Assembly: GCA_012861695.1 (NCBI GenBank)
Contig: JAAOOA010000538.1
Location: forward strand, 1-64,000
Length of the DNA: 64,000 nt
Direction of reading: 5' to 3'
Origin: Trematomus loennbergii
Taxonomy: Eukaryota; Chordata; Actinopteri; Perciformes; Nototheniidae
Position 1 is the stretch's first letter, and each line of letters opens with the position of its first letter. The position numbers were made by a program, and so were the translations under genes. Positions 38,265 through 52,865 of this stretch are shown piece by piece. Under the pieces are notes generated by a model. That model ran no database searches. It had not been told where the DNA came from and saw only the letters and a list, made by a program, of their open reading frames with translations.

Positions 38265-39110
38265 AGGTCCCATGACATGGCCATTTCTACGGATCATAAT
38301 TCCATTGTTGAGGTCTACTAGAATAGATTTACATTGTTCAATTTTCCAAACTCACATTGGTTTTTCATACAGCATCTCTGTATAGTATGTGTATTCACTC
38401 TCTGTCTTAAACGGCTTGTCGGAGCCACCCTCGCTATGAGCCCACTGTGCTCTGATTGGTCAGCTCGCCCACTCTGTTCTGATGAGTCCACCACCGTTAC
38501 AGCGGAACATCAGTGATTATGTGTTACAATGGCGTTAGCAACCAGAAAATGACACCAGCAATGACAAACAGATGAGAATGCTGCGTGGGGTCTGGGTGCC
38601 GTGTTGGCGGGACGTTGCGGGGCTCGCTGCTCCGTCCTTTGAGGATCGAGGAGTGGACAGTGTGAGCTGTATTACTGGTGTCGTTTCCTGGTTGCTGCAT
38701 GGGGTCTGCGTGGGGTCTGCGAGACAGCGAGACATCGCGGAACTCAGCTGAGCACACACATACACTCACAGCCAGGCTGTTCGCCACACACTCACAGCCT
38801 GAGAAAAGATAAGGCTGAGTGAGTCTGTGTGCCGGCAAAACTCTGCGGAGTAGCGAGGCTGAGAAAAGATAAGGCTGAGTGAGTGTGTGTTTGTGAGGAG
38901 CTCCACGGATTGGTCCATTTTGACCTGGGCATGGTTACGTCACCATACTCAGGAAGAAACAAATGGAAAAAGAATAATCTCAAACGAGGCGTTCTGGGGC
39001 AGGTATTTTCTGTGTTAGAGTTTTACTCGCTACAGGGTGTACTTTTAGGGTGTGTGACTTTGCAGACCGTTTACATGCAGAAAAAGCTACATAACACACA
39101 AGAGGAATTG
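38265..39110 (-). mobile_element. Kolobok-like element, copy 1, one end lost
   Basis: It starts AGGTCCCATGACATGG behind GTAA (decayed TTAA, 38261-38264). It matches the reverse of the element at 61648-62450 through the AATCAGAGCACAGTGG and ACCGTTTACATGCAG-type blocks. Past about 39103 the match stops and the terminal repeat is missing. It has an internal duplicated GAGAAAAGATAAGGCTGAG segment (38801 and 38862). Confidence 0.75.
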
Positions 39111-39490
39111 AAGATTATTATTAAGAAAATTGAAGATGTTGTTTAATTGCTGATATATTTATGATCCACGTCACGTATTCAGTTTCGGCGGCATTTCTTC
39201 CAGTTTGTCCAAAGGTCTTCTAATCAAGGCTCTATAAATAAAGAACTACGGCAGACGTGTAATATTTAATGCAGCCGAACCGTGTATTACAATGCCGTTA
39301 TGTGATGACTTTCAAAGAGAAAAGCAAGAACACTCGGAATAAAGTATTATTATTTTTTTTTAAATGTTTTTTGATTTCATATCGCATAAACACCATATCC
39401 CGACGTGCATTGTGGCTAAAACATCCATGATTATGGGTAGTTCGATGTTTTAGCCTATCAAAACCTCTGAAAAAAGAAATGTGTCTCTCA

Positions 39491-40277
39491 GAGTGCATTC
39501 ACACCAGCCTTTTATAGTCCGGTTGAATCGAACCCTGGTGCGTTTAGCCGCTTGGTGCGGTTCATTTGGGTCGGTGTGAACACAGTCCGAGACCTCTTAA
39601 GTGAACTAAACAACCGGACTCTGGTCCGCTAAAATAGGTGGTCTTGGAACGCTTGCTTGCGAACTCTGGAGCGGTTCATTGCTGGTGTGAACGCAGTCCG
39701 CACCAAAACATAGGAAGCGTAGTATTTACGTGTTACAAGAACGCGGATGTCTTCAAAAATCTTTAGCGAAAGAGTCTTTCAAGACATCCGCAGTTGTTTA
39801 GTTAAAGAGTGAAGCAGAATTAAGTGTTGAACAGTGTCGTGTAAAGTAAAAATGCTCCGTCAACTACATAAAATTAAGAACACCTGTCGTCGGTGAAACG
39901 CCCATCCTTACTGCAGAACGTCTCTCATTGATGTGTTATAATGTTTTTTAACGGACGTTGTCTGATTATATAATCATATGTGCGCTAGTGTCTGTTGATC
40001 TCCAGATTACCAGCAGCATGAGAATAACCTGCCGAAAGTGCCGATGCTCCATGGCGGAGGCTCCGGTAGAAATTGCCGGGATTTGCGTTTTTACCCCCTT
40101 AATGTCTGACCAATGGTTGAACAGCATTTCCGTGCACATGACTTGTGTTTAAAGTTTATAGTCCGTTTGAGTTTTGCCCGTGTGAACGCAAACCGAACCT
40201 TCTGAAAAATGAAACAATGTAACAAACTGTGGTCTGGTGCGCATCAGAGAAGCGGACTATTAGGTGTGAATGCCCTC
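39491..40277. mobile_element. Inverted-repeat MITE with GCATTCACACC ends
   Basis: Left GAGTGCATTCACACC; right reversed GAGGGCATTCACACC, followed on both sides by ATAGTCCG. The interior repeats GGTGTGAACGCAGTCCG-like motifs. A fragment of the same family lies at 52546-52640. The target duplication is unclear, so no superfamily is assigned. Confidence 0.7.
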
Positions 40278-40279
40278 AG

Positions 40280-42525
40280 AATCGAAAGTGAAAAACCTAT
40301 GGGAAAACACAAAAGCAGTGTACACAATTTAAACCAATTAATGTCGTGTAATTAACATGGATAAACTGATGTTTTTTAGTGGATGAGTACTGCAGATATC
40401 ACTGTTAAATCATTTGATCATTGGTTTTATTATGAAAACTTCGAGACCAGAAATACTGTTTTCACCCTGTGAGGGTTGGCGCTAACTTTACATGGAAGCT
40501 GCCATATACAGGTTCTCCTGGCGAAACCTCAAATCATCTTCGTAATATCTATCAAACTATAGATCCTACACATCAGCTGGACGTGGATTCTAAAAGTACA
40601 ATATACACTTCTCGCTAGAAATCTAATCAAAAAGCATTTTAATGGCCAAACTATTCCACAATTTAGGATTTTACAGAGAGGGTTATTTGTGAATAAACGA
40701 CCCTCTGTAACGTTTGCAGACAACGGAGCACTAGAGGTCGAAAACTTTAAAACGTGATTATAGGTCGTACTAAGCGCTTGAACAAACAACCTATTTGGTC
40801 GTAATAAGGGCTTGAACAATCGACCTATTTGGTCGTATGAGTTGGAGGACTTGTTGTTATGCTGCCTGCACAGATTTCCCCCTGTTATAAAGTCCTCGTT
40901 TTGAGAAGTGACGTATTTTTCCCTGGTGCTAAGACAGAAGATGATTCAAAAGGAAGAGATTAGGTGTGTCTGCGCCTGGTCAAACAGATATGAGTTACAA
41001 TGTGGAAGAGTAAACAGGATTTATAAAGAATGCCATTGCAAAGAGTTGCAGGCTCAAAACGTATCTTCCATCTGTTCAACACTTGTGTTTAAACTGATAT
41101 CAGCCACACTGTCATGCACCTGTCGTCATGATGGTTTTGGCTGCAAGCTGTTTGTTTTGTCTGTTTTGTTTAGGCCTGCACTATAAACGAATAGGCTCTG
41201 TCACGCAAAGTTTTGTAGTGGTAAATCGTACCCAATATTTTGCATGAAGCCTAACTTTTGTGAACTTTGATATGATAATTTGTTATTTCCACAAATATTA
41301 GGTTATTTTGACAGTACTGACCACCATTACAGAGTGTACTGTACTGTATTTACCTGAATTAGACAGTTGAATACTATTGAGTCGTACAGGAAGTGCAACA
41401 GAGGTTGACATCTAAAATCAAACATGTTGTTATAAAGCAACAACATGGTACGCATGATAATCATTCAGCCAACAGAGTAAACACATTTTCAATTACTCTT
41501 GTTAATTAAACTACTAATTTATGTAATCTGAAGCATGTGTAGATAACAATGAATGTGCTTTGTTGGACGTTAGCAGCATGTGGCTTTTTGTTTTAGCAAT
41601 TACAAATCAATGTCAAATGAGAAAGAAACAGCTGTGCTGGTAAGGTTTTGGGGAGCACTAAGGCAACACTTTGTCATAAAAAACATTCAGTCATATAGCT
41701 TCACGGTGTGAGGGGTTATTGTATCGTATGGTATTGTCTCTGCCATGACTTGCAAGAGTAGTATTTGTTGTTATACCCTTAACTTTAAAGAAGGGAAACA
41801 CATTCAGCACTGAGTGTGACTAAAAATGGTGTTCCCCGTGTCACAGAGTGGTTGGATTCAGAAGAGTGTCCCAATCAGGCAAGAAAATGGAAAACACGAG
41901 AGTGTGGTAGTGAGTAGATTTTAAAATCAGTGTTTTTTCGATCAGCATTGTAGTATCTAATGCAGGAATTTGATGAAATCTAGAGACCAACTATTAAAAA
42001 TCCGGACTATCCACTGATAGACAGAAATTCACTCATGCTCGTAACAAGGTAACACAAACAATAAGACAGAATTTTCTTTACCATTAAGAGCTCTTCACTA
42101 TAGCATTGACTTTAAGAATCTTGTTCACAGCCTTCAGTTTGACATTTTCATTTAAGTACTGCCTCATCTGCCTCATAACTGTCACGAGATGTATTTTACT
42201 TTTCAGAAGCCAGCCAGCACTTAGACTGTGAATCATTATCCAAGCTGCAGTTACCTCCTTACAGCCGAGCCTTATGATATTACGAAGTTATATAACGATC
42301 AAAATACTTCCTGTTAAGAAAGAAAACATTTCTTCAGAGAGAAAAATACTAAATGCATAAAATTCTCACTTTACCGATTGATCCAAAGGACAACCCCTTA
42401 TTTGAATTAAATAGTTAATAATTATTATTTGTTCCTATTGTAATTGTATTCCTACAAAATAAGCTATTTCTATGAATGAATGTATGACAAGGAATGGAAT
42501 AAAACGGCATTCTATGAGGCGTGAA

Positions 42526-42527
<2 letters not shown>
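40280..42527. other. Intergenic, nothing recognised
   Basis: ORFs at 40529-40819 and 40908-41186 have no domain. Confidence 0.45.
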
Positions 42528-42528
<1 letters not shown>

Positions 42529-42608
<80 letters not shown>

Positions 42609-42770
42609 TGCTAAGCAGATGGCCTCAATGTCTATATTCAGAATCGTGTCAAGAGGGAGTAATATTGCAGAGATGAGGAGCGGAGAGCGCTTCTCTCCAT
42701 TTGTTGCTTGCTCACACTCCTTGTGAGTGCAGACACAATTACATTACCATTGTTTGGAAAATGGAGTCTG
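42529..42770 (+). repeat. (GT)n microsatellite with a duplicated flank, copy 1
   Basis: GT then GCGT runs (42529-42611), followed by about 160 bp including TAATATTGCAGAGATG and GAGTGCAGAC. The same order recurs after the GT run at 43838-43918. Confidence 0.7.
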
Positions 42771-43837
42771 GCTTTGAGACAGTGTCAGGCTCTCTTTGGC
42801 AAGCCCCTTTTATGTTTGAATATGAAGTTGTGACGTTTTTGGCTGCACTGAACTGTTTATCTGAAGTGGCTTTTATATTCATACACCTTCAGTTGAACTG
42901 TCTTAAAATAGCAATCAAAGCAACACTTGAGATGGGGCTATTCACAACTTTATTAAGTCCTGAATACATTGAGTCTCCACATCTGTAGGTAACAGTACTT
43001 CAATATGTGTTTGAAAGGGCTAAACAGGTCAGGAGCAGACAAAGAATACAGAAAAACATTGAGCGTCATGGTTACTTCAACCAATTTCACTCGCCCAGCA
43101 CTTGGAAGTGACACTGACGTGGGTATGGATTTAAAATGAAAGTTTCGATACACACCACTGATCCAATTTATACACACTAAAAGTGATTAATGTCTTCATG
43201 GGCCGAGAAATATTGGTTTGGACAAGAGACGAGATTTCCTACAACATGGATCCTTAGCAATAATCTTTGTAAACAGTTGTAAAGATTAAATCTGGTTTTT
43301 GATTAGTGCATTTTACAGGGTAAACACAGCTGTTCCTAATAAAAAATAATAATGGGTAGGTTTAATAACCAAGCATTCACAATCACTTGTATTGGCAGTT
43401 GTTTGCTTTACCACAATATCTGAGTCAAACTTATCTTGAATTCATTTTATTGGCGGCAGCTGTGTTTACCGTGCTGTGACTCATGTTTGAAAATTGAGGG
43501 AAATAAAAAAACAATGATTTATCCCCTGTAACTGGACATGTTCCATTAGGGCACGGACGTATTGTAGACAAAATACATACATTACATATAAGTTGAGAAT
43601 CACGGCTTTAAACAGCCAAATGACAGATAAAAAACAGAGGCCTGCCTTTGATGGTGGGGCAAATGTATTCTGTAATGATAGAAAAGATATCATTACCTAA
43701 GAAGTGCCATTATTACAGCGGAATAGTGTACCATGATGTCTTGGCTCCCATGACAACCCGTCTAATTTTCTGAAATGTCACACACGAGCACTTTTATACC
43801 AATGACCTGTTCACCCTCAATGCCAACTCCTATAACG

Positions 43838-43851
43838 GTGTGTGTGTGTTT

Positions 43852-43920
<69 letters not shown>

Positions 43921-44062
43921 AGCATATGACCTAAGTGTCTTCAGAACCGTTTCATAAGCTTGTAATATTGCAGAGATGGAGAGCCTGCATCCATTTGTGT
44001 TTTTCATTGTTCAATGAGTGCAGACGAAATTACTTTCCATTGGTTCGAAATGGAGTGTGTGT
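43838..44062 (+). repeat. (GT)n microsatellite with a duplicated flank, copy 2
   Basis: The GT run (43838-43918) is followed by TAAGCATATGACCT, TAATATTGCAGAGATGGAG and GAGTGCAGACGAAATTAC, a diverged direct copy of 42612-42770. Confidence 0.7.
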
Positions 44063-44064
44063 GG

Positions 44065-47000
44065 TGTGTGTTGCAGGTTAAAATTAAAAGACATCTGTGC
44101 CTATAAATAAAACATTTAACACGTTTAAAGTAAAAGGTATGATATATGATACACATAACATGTTCAAGAATACCATTGAATTGGAAAGCTTGATAAAATA
44201 AATGTCAAAATAAATACTGTTTAACCTTTAATGCAATACATGTTTTACTACAAACTTCCAGAAAAGAGTAATTGAAAATATGGAAATTGAATTGCCTCGT
44301 GTTTGGCAGGCGAGATCCACCAAAAATCCCTCAACATTTATAAGTCGTCATGGTGTATTAGAGCAATAATACAGAAGAAATGACAAAAACTTTGAGGCCA
44401 CCAGTTTATTGGCTTTTCAACCCTTCATCTTAGGCTGCCAGCCAGCAAATCAGAATTGAATAAACTATATGACATAAAGCTGGAGTCATACTTATTTTTG
44501 ATCATTTTGGAAGGTTATCAGATTTCCTCTGTCTGTAACTGGGCCAAATGGGCTTTTTAGGGACCATGCTTTCTCTCCCTATTCCAGAGTTGGAAGTAAA
44601 CTCTCGGCAAGGACTCATCATAGTTTGTATAATACCTGTAATCCAGAAGAAAATGCTTGTGGCATGCGTGAGAATAATGTAGTAACTACTTAACAAAAAT
44701 GTCATCGTGTTGAGGTATAAAACCTGGGATATATTTTCTGTATTCAACCCCACTTTATATGAATTGCCTAAAACAGTTGCTAAGAGAACAAAGAAGCTCT
44801 GATGTCTGTGATGAAAGGAATGCATTGTTTGAATGGGTGCAAATTCATAAAAAAATTTGAATGGTGGTATCACTCATTTTCTCAAACGTAATTAAAGTTA
44901 AGTGTTTTTGTCATTTGTTGAAGTTAAAAAAAACACCTGTCAGACACAGAGCAGAGGAGGAACGTTTCTAAAGAGGTGGGATATGAGGTTTACATATCCT
45001 AATAGACAAGCAGTGATGGCAGGATCACAACAGTAACATAGCAACAATAACAATCAGGTAAACAAAGTGGGCGAAGAGCTTTCTATTTATAGTGGGAAGC
45101 TTAACATGCAGGAAGGCACTAATAGTCAGGAAATTGGCAGAGGTGGGAACAGAGGCCACTAATGCACTTCAGTATAGACTTAGCATGTGGGTTTTTAATG
45201 TTAATAAAATACCTTTCAGAAGATTTCAGATTACTTTGTCAGATGAGCCGGAAAAATATGATTTGTACATGTGTACTGTAGGCATCACTGCGTTTTATTT
45301 ACAGCTTATAGAACAGCTATGTTGAGTAATCCATGTTTGGTCTGCTTTTTTATACCACTGCTATGCTCTGATCAAGGGACTGTATGCAGTCAAATCTAAC
45401 TGCAAATAAATAAATCCAGTACATTTAACAAGCTTTGGATACAAAAACACATTTGTTTCCTGTTTCAAAATCACCTGAATAAGAAAACACCAGGGAAACG
45501 TTTTTGAGTGTTGAATTTTGTATTTGTGTAGACCACAACATTTTGGATTCATGACTGCTTGACTGTCCCCAGTGTAGAAAAGACAATTAGAACAAGCATA
45601 GGGAAACAGCTAAGAGAAATAAATAAGTTGAACCAAACAGGGAGCTGGACGACAGAGATATCATCAGAACAAATACAGGAAGTAAACACTATAGGGAACA
45701 CGGTATGGGCTCATGCAGTGCTAAAAGACGTGTTCATTTAAAAGAAAATGGACATTGACAGTTCAGTTAGGTCTATATCCCCGCAGTCCCAGCTGTTTGA
45801 TGGATTATTTGTCCTTACCTGAATCAATAACATGGTTTTTCTGTAAATAAAATCCTGTTTCAATCAATATATTGCGTCAAATGATTGATTTATGTAGTAA
45901 ATTAACTGAGATTCAAGGCCTGCTAAACTGGTTCCTTTCACAATAATGACCGGTTAGCCGAAAAAATCTTGCATTGCAACTATTGAAGTATTCGATGTTC
46001 TCGCGCCCAGGAGAGGAGCTTAGAATGAAGAGACTAATGGAGTCTCCGAAAAGGTTCAAATTGGTTGAGTTTAATTAAATGGCACGATGATACAACAAGC
46101 AGAGGGTAAGGGGAAAAGACAAAGCCGGTGATGTCTCTCGTGGGGCTGCAGCGAAGAAGGAGTCCCTCTTCCCTCTCCAATCTCCTTATCTTCTTCTCGT
46201 TCCCTCCCGCTGTGCAGATAGGGGGTACGTCCTCCTCGGTCTTCGATGTTCGACATCGCGTAAAACAGAGGACTTCAACATTCTGTATTCCCTGCCTACT
46301 TCCTTAAGCCTTTTCTCCTCCTTATCTCTTCATGACTTTCTATTTAATACCTTATAAACAGCTGTAATCGTTAGTTTAAAACATTGTTAGCGACATGCTG
46401 ACCGGATATGAAGGATTTTCAGAATAAAAGCTTGGCATTGAGACTTTGAGAACTTCCGGGTTTTTTCACAATAAAACAGCTTTTAAAACTGACGATATAT
46501 TTTAGACTAATTATGCTATTAAACATTGATTTTAATTTCTAACAAACTATATTATTATCTTTATAATATCCATACCCACAGTCTATAACTTGAGTAACGG
46601 ATTGAACAGCGATATTGTTCTGACTTCGATGCAGTTTTAGATTCGCTTCAGTGCAGTTTTCTTCATCGGGGTGGAACATGTAACAGTGCAAACATCATGG
46701 ATTACAGCATATGCCATTATGCATCATTAAATAAAACATTCTGAAATATCTTGTATTTAAAGCAGCACTTAAAATCACAAATAGGAACAAATTGATCATG
46801 ATTGCTGCAGATGGGGTAATTGGCCTGAAATGTAACGAGGCATGCTCTATTGAAAAGGACACAGAGCGCATCCCAGAAACCCACATAGCCTACCTTCCAT
46901 GAGCCTTTAATTCTGAGGATTTTTCAGAGGACACAGGAAGTGTGACTGAGGTGTCCATTGTTGTCTGAGTGGCGGTAAGTGGACACATGTCCTTCTGATT

Positions 47001-50000
47001 TGGTTGACTGGTCAGAACACGCACACACTCCCACACAAAGCTGCAGAGGACGTCTTACATGAGGAATAATAACACCTTTGAAAAATATGTTATATTGTTG
47101 TTGTTTTGGCCATAACTTTAAGTTTCAATAAGAGCTAAAGCCAAGAGTATAGCATTTTCAGCTGATAATTCTCTGCCGGTTCATCACTATCAGTGATCAC
47201 ATTGCTAACATGATGAATGCAGATCATTTAATTGCATGGCAAAATGTTCCAAAATAAATAAATTGATGCTCTTTCGTCCCTTTCATGGTTTTGGTAAATC
47301 CTGCCATAGTCAAATGTTTTCACACGAAAAAGCAATTACTTTTTTTTATTGAAATTGAATTTGTTGACCCTGCTGTCACTCTAACCTGCCACACCAAGCT
47401 TCAGGCCTGCTGGCAAAATCCGCTGACATTTCGATGAAGCAGACTATTGGAGATGTTCACTATTAATTATTGATTTCTGTTGGAAAACATAGATTACCTG
47501 TCTGAGCAGCACTTACAAATCAGGGTTTGATTGATCTGTCCACATTTTGAATTTGTTGTTGACCCATGGTATTTCCTTTTGGTGGAAAATTAGGCAAGCT
47601 AGCTCTCATCTGTTTATTTCTGTTAAATTCGGACACGGCAAACACATGACAGCGCTGTTAAAACACAATGACAGCGGGTCCAGCTGTGCAGCCACCTCCT
47701 GTGAGAAATGTTTCAGAGGATTGAGAATGAAGGTTTTTTCTTAGTTGATTCCCCTTTATTCAAGTCTCTTGCTCGCATGTCAACTAAAATGAATATAAAC
47801 ACAAGGGAATACAAAAATAAGATGAATGAGGTGGTACATTAGTGTTATAAAATTCTTAGTAAACAAATATGGAAGAGTTTAAGTTATTAATCAACAAATG
47901 TCAAAGAAAATGAGAAATGAAATAGAGCGTAACATTGAAATGCCAGTAGAGTTGAAGGTAGATGAAGAAAGATAGTCAGGAAATGATAAAAGAATGATAG
48001 AAAAGGATTGAAATAAAAAGAAACAAAGGGAAGGCGACAGAGGATGTGTGATCCAACATGCAGAGGGATGAGAAAGCAGCCAGGCCTCTGATGATAACAT
48101 CTGACAACAGCTCTGCGATACGCCTGAGGGAGATGGAGAAAAGGTGAAAATCAAACTGGGGATCAGAAATGAAAGGGACAAATAGTGTCACCTTGACCTG
48201 ATCTGGAGTCATTAGGTCACATGATATCAAAGCTAGTGCGAAGCTAGTAATTATTTGCAGTCCTGCTGTCCTTCAAAGTGATCATTTATTGTCCAATATT
48301 GTGTTGAATATGTAGACGATATACAAAAGGTCGAACAAAATACAAAAAACTGTACAAAATTAGTTTTGAAAGTTGCCCTTTACTTTACACAATGAAAGCA
48401 GAGAGCTCAAAGGGTAAAATAGAGTATCTTAGGTGAACGATTTTTGTAACAGTTTACTATAGGTACATGCAAATCCTCTGCGATAAATGAGAGAGACAAA
48501 GGAAGGGTTTTGGAAACCTGTCCACATCAAACCGCAATATCCATTTGTGTTACTTCAATTCTATAACAAATCCATCCGTGAAGTTTGAGCAAACGTCTAG
48601 GCTTTGTGTATTTCCCAAGTGTCAAAAACAGGTGCATACTGAATACATTCCAAATTCTATGTCAATGTCCATGGACCATTGGTTTCATGGTAGATTGTAG
48701 GGATCACGAAGCACAACTACCTTTAATTCAACTAGATACATATATATACCCTACTGTCAGGTTGTAGGATTTTGTTTTGTTCTGGTAGGACATTTACATC
48801 AGCTCGTCCTCAATGTAAATTGTGCTTTCAAAAAGCATTAGCTGCGTAGGTCATATAGAAACTTCTTTTGAAATCTATCAACTGCATTTAAATATTCATG
48901 GTCCCCAAGATATCAATGGATCCTATAATCCTGTCTCTTCTAGCCACAAAACATATTTTGCTCCTCTGTCACACATATATTTTATACTCAAGATTGTCAT
49001 TTAATTTGCTGAGCATATTCATGCCCTGCTGAAGATGAACCCTTGACCCGTTCTCTTGCACAATCCCATTTTGCTTAACTAACATATTCACACAAACACT
49101 TTATTTAAACAGACACTGTATGCATGTTCACATTCAAACAAGGAAAAAACAAAAACATGTATTAATTACAATGCAAAGAAAAACCTGCATCAATTTAGAC
49201 ATTAATAAACACGGAGGACAGACACAGCATCACAACACTGAAAGACTGTTGGAGGATTATTGTGAAGAGCAGACTTTATATTCAGCACAATCTGCGTATG
49301 GCTTCCTAAAATTTTTTATTCAAATCAGATGATGCAGCAGCAGTTTTTGTAAGTGGAAGCTGATGTGGTGTTCATAAAAGCTGCACAGCAGATTTTACTT
49401 TTAGTAAGATAAAGTGATCATTCTATATTAGAATTTAAAGAACACTTCATAATAAACCGACGTGTAGTTGGTTGGATATGCTTAACACACAGTGAGCACA
49501 AATAGTGTTCCAGATGAATTGAGATGAATCCACAGGTGATTCAGTCTTTAAAATTGTAAAATTCTCGCCAGTTTCTCTAATTTGCAGTCACTTCCAACCC
49601 TACCTGGCTTACAGACGTACGACACTGTTTTTGTATTATCATCTACAATAGATTAAATTTCACCATGAGTGCAGACATGGCCGGTTAATGCTATTTATGT
49701 AAATGCTTAGTTGTAAGGTAAAAATGATCCCTAATCCTAATCTTGAGCATGAACGATAAACCATTATCTTTGTCATTTAGCCTGTTCTTCACAGGTTGCA
49801 CTGCAAATAGAAATGAGCAGTTTACACCCTGGAATCAACACAGAAAGTTAGACGTTTTGAACTGGTAGTCAAACCCTGACTGTTTGTGTGGTGGACCCGA
49901 TGTCTGCAATTATGTCAGTTTGGCAGGTGGTTTTGCACTCAACAAGAAACATGGGTTTAATCCTGTTCAACAAACAATGAGCTCTCGACTATGCTGAGAA

Positions 50001-50738
50001 AGCTGGTTTTGAGATACTACTTTTGGAACTATCCAAGCCACAGCTTTAGAGCCCCTTCTGTGCGAATTGCCAATCCAACTGTGGTGAAAGCACAAGCAGC
50101 CCTACTCTTCCTGTGATTGGCCAGCACTTATCAACTTCGATGGCTGGGTAGCAATAGCCGGGTAGACCAATCAGAGGCAGAATAAGGCAAGTCATGCCTT
50201 CGCCCTAGTAGGGAAAAAACATTGTTCGTCGATCAGAAGTAACATATGTCCAAATGCAAATGATCATATCCAGCATTTTGGGCAGCTCAATGTATGTTGA
50301 GAGATTATTTGTCAGCTGTTTATCTTGATTCTTCCCCCCAAAAAAAATCTGGCTATTATCAGCAGACAGGGTCACATATACTGCCGGTCTCTTCATAAGC
50401 ATTAGTGTCTAACATCATCTTTGACTGTCTCTCGAGAGAAACACAAATAGTTATATTGGGAATCAATATGAAATCATCATTTGGGGAAAAACCTTTTGGA
50501 CGACTACATTCCCACGGTTAGGATATCACTTGTAATCCATCTTCTTCTTCTTTTTAATGAATTTCATGAAGACGGTCCTGAAAACTTGATACCCTTTAGG
50601 TATTTCAAATATATCTCTTTTACATTTTAGCAATACTCACTGAAATGTGCTGTCAATGTGTGGAGTCTTTTGTTAAAAGAATGGCGTTCCACCTTCTCTT
50701 TCCCCCTCTCCATTTCTTTCTCTCACGCTCTCTCGCAT
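44065..50738. other. Long intergenic stretch, nothing recognised
   Basis: No exon, RNA gene or transposon end is recognised over about 6.7 kb. ORFs up to 123 codons (44502-44873) lack motifs. Divergent old repeats or conserved non-coding elements could be present but cannot be seen without alignment. Confidence 0.4.

Positions 50739-50739
<1 letters not shown>

Positions 50740-50819
<80 letters not shown>
50740..50819. repeat. (CA)n microsatellite
   Basis: About 80 bp of pure CA. Confidence 0.97.
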
Positions 50820-50820
<1 letters not shown>

Positions 50821-50986
50821 TTGTGTAAGTCAACTTGACTTGATAGGAAGTGTTGAGAAGCTAAGACTGTACTTCTGGCCTTTAAATCATGCCCTTTTCA
50901 AATAATATTCTTCTCTTCTTCACTGACATGTGAGCACACACGGACACAGCCATCGCTGACATGTTTCTTGCCACCTGCCTGTGATA

Positions 50987-50989
<3 letters not shown>

Positions 50990-51034
<45 letters not shown>
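50990..51034. repeat. (CA)n microsatellite
   Basis: About 45 bp of pure CA. Confidence 0.95.
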
Positions 51035-51035
<1 letters not shown>

Positions 51036-52545
51036 CCACACTAACACGCAGGAGACTCAGTTATAGGACACTCCAGCTGCTGCAGGTGGTGGAATGAGAG
51101 GCTGCAGAACACATTTATGTCAACAACCTGGAAGCAGAAATGTACCTCATACAACCTGAAGGATCAGCCTCATTATGTTCAATAGTGTATCAAGATGTGT
51201 ATGCATTGTTTATATAGATAGAGAATATGTTTAATACATCTTAGGTGATGAGATCCTAATGTCGATTGAGGTATGAGGTAAATTCAGGATAAACACGTCT
51301 TTCAACTAACCCCACAATACATCAAATCAACTGAACGTTTAAATGTAAAAAATATATATCTGGTTGATCCCTTACTTTGTTTTTGACTGAAATGGTATTG
51401 GATGGATGAAAACTAGCTTGACACACCAGCTCTTGTTATAACTAATAATGAAAATTGAAAGTTTTAATGAGCCTCTGTTGATGAGTGAGACTAACAACAC
51501 AGAGGGGTTACATAACTATGATACAAGGACACATAATGAGCCACAGGTCTGTGTGTATTGATTGCCTATGCAAGTATTGCTTCACTTTAATAGGCAATGT
51601 AAGGTACAGGTATATAGCACATTTTCAGAGGCAATTAGAAGTGCTTTACATCATCATTAACACTTAATAAGAAGACAACAGAAAGGAACACAATTACTAA
51701 GATGGAGTCCTAGAGTGACAGTAAGAGTTTTTTGCATTCGGTTGAATCAGTTTCTAAACTGCGTCATAGTCTGAAGAAATATGTCGTATCATTTTAACGC
51801 CAACTCTTTACCCTCAGAGTGCTTCTCCCAAATGAAGGCAGGAATCCTTCTTGGAACTCTTTCTGACGCCTTCTCCCATCTGCTTTTTTTTCTATGTTTA
51901 ATTAACTCAGGACCCAACCTCCCGTCTGTGTGGGATTTCTGCCCCGGAGAGAAGAAGCATGCATACCACTTTGAAATGGATGAGTTATGTGGCACTGCCG
52001 CTGCACTGCTCAATGCTAGGGCTGAATTGTGTCCTGCCTCTGTAATAATTCACCAGCCCTCTGCTCAGCTTTGACAAATTGCTGCATGTTTCTTGGGGTT
52101 GCACACAATGAAGTATGAGGGTGCTGTTACACAAGAAGTCTGTTTTTACATTTGAAGCCAGGTCGGAGATTGTAATTGAGTTTCTGTGAATAGATCGATC
52201 CCCACTAAGAATGTGTTGGCAATGTGCTGTGAGGCTGTATATATTCATAGTCATATGTCTTACGTAATGACCCTATTGACTGGATATGGTGGTCATTTGG
52301 TAATATGGATTGTCTTGAGGTATTCTACTAATTTCATTTCAGTGTGACATATCACTGCAGACAATTTTGGAATGTTTAAAGAAGACTTTCAGTTTTGTTA
52401 GGTCTGATACAGTATGTATACATTTACGAGGAGATATTCAAGTCATGTTCAATATAGCATTGGCAGCTGACATCTTTTTCTATCCACGTCTTCCATCTCC
52501 TTGCCGGTTTCATGAGTCGATGACAATGAAAATGGCTGAATCCAA
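51036..52545. other. Intergenic, nothing recognised
   Basis: ORF 51781-52074 (97 codons) and its antisense carry no motif. Confidence 0.4.
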
Positions 52546-52640
52546 ACGCAAACCAAACCTTCTGAAAAATGGAACGATATGTAACAAACTGTCGTCTGGT
52601 GCGCACCAGAGAAGCGGACAATTAGGTGTGAATGCGACTT
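52546..52640 (+). mobile_element. 3' fragment of the GCATTCACACC MITE
   Basis: Contains ACCTTCTGAAAAATGGAAC, AGAGAAGCGGAC and TTAGGTGTGAATGC, matching about 40190-40272. Confidence 0.7.
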
Positions 52641-52865
52641 TAGTTCCATTAAATCCAGGCTGAAGACTTTTCTTTTTGTCGCTGCTTTTATTTGAACTAT
52701 TCTCATTTTACACTGCACTGTAACTTTTATTCATGTACCTGTGTTATTCATGTTTTATTATCTTTGCTTTTTAATGTTTCTAATGTGTTTATGCTCTTAA
52801 TGTCTTTCATTTTTGTAAAGCACTTTGAATTGCCTTGTGTTGAGAAGTGTTATATAAAATAAACG
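52641..52865 (+). mobile_element. LINE 3' end that runs into the pentanucleotide array
   Basis: TTAAATCCAGGCTGAAGAC encodes the usual K-S-R-L-K-T C-terminus of a fish LINE. The 3' UTR ends TGTAAAGCACTTTGAATTG and ATATAAAATAAACG, a retroposon tail. Confidence 0.65.

Noticed and set aside
46000..46270. Purine-rich block with an ORF of 61 codons that looked like part of a retroelement
   Set aside because: No termini, duplication or protein motif could be found.
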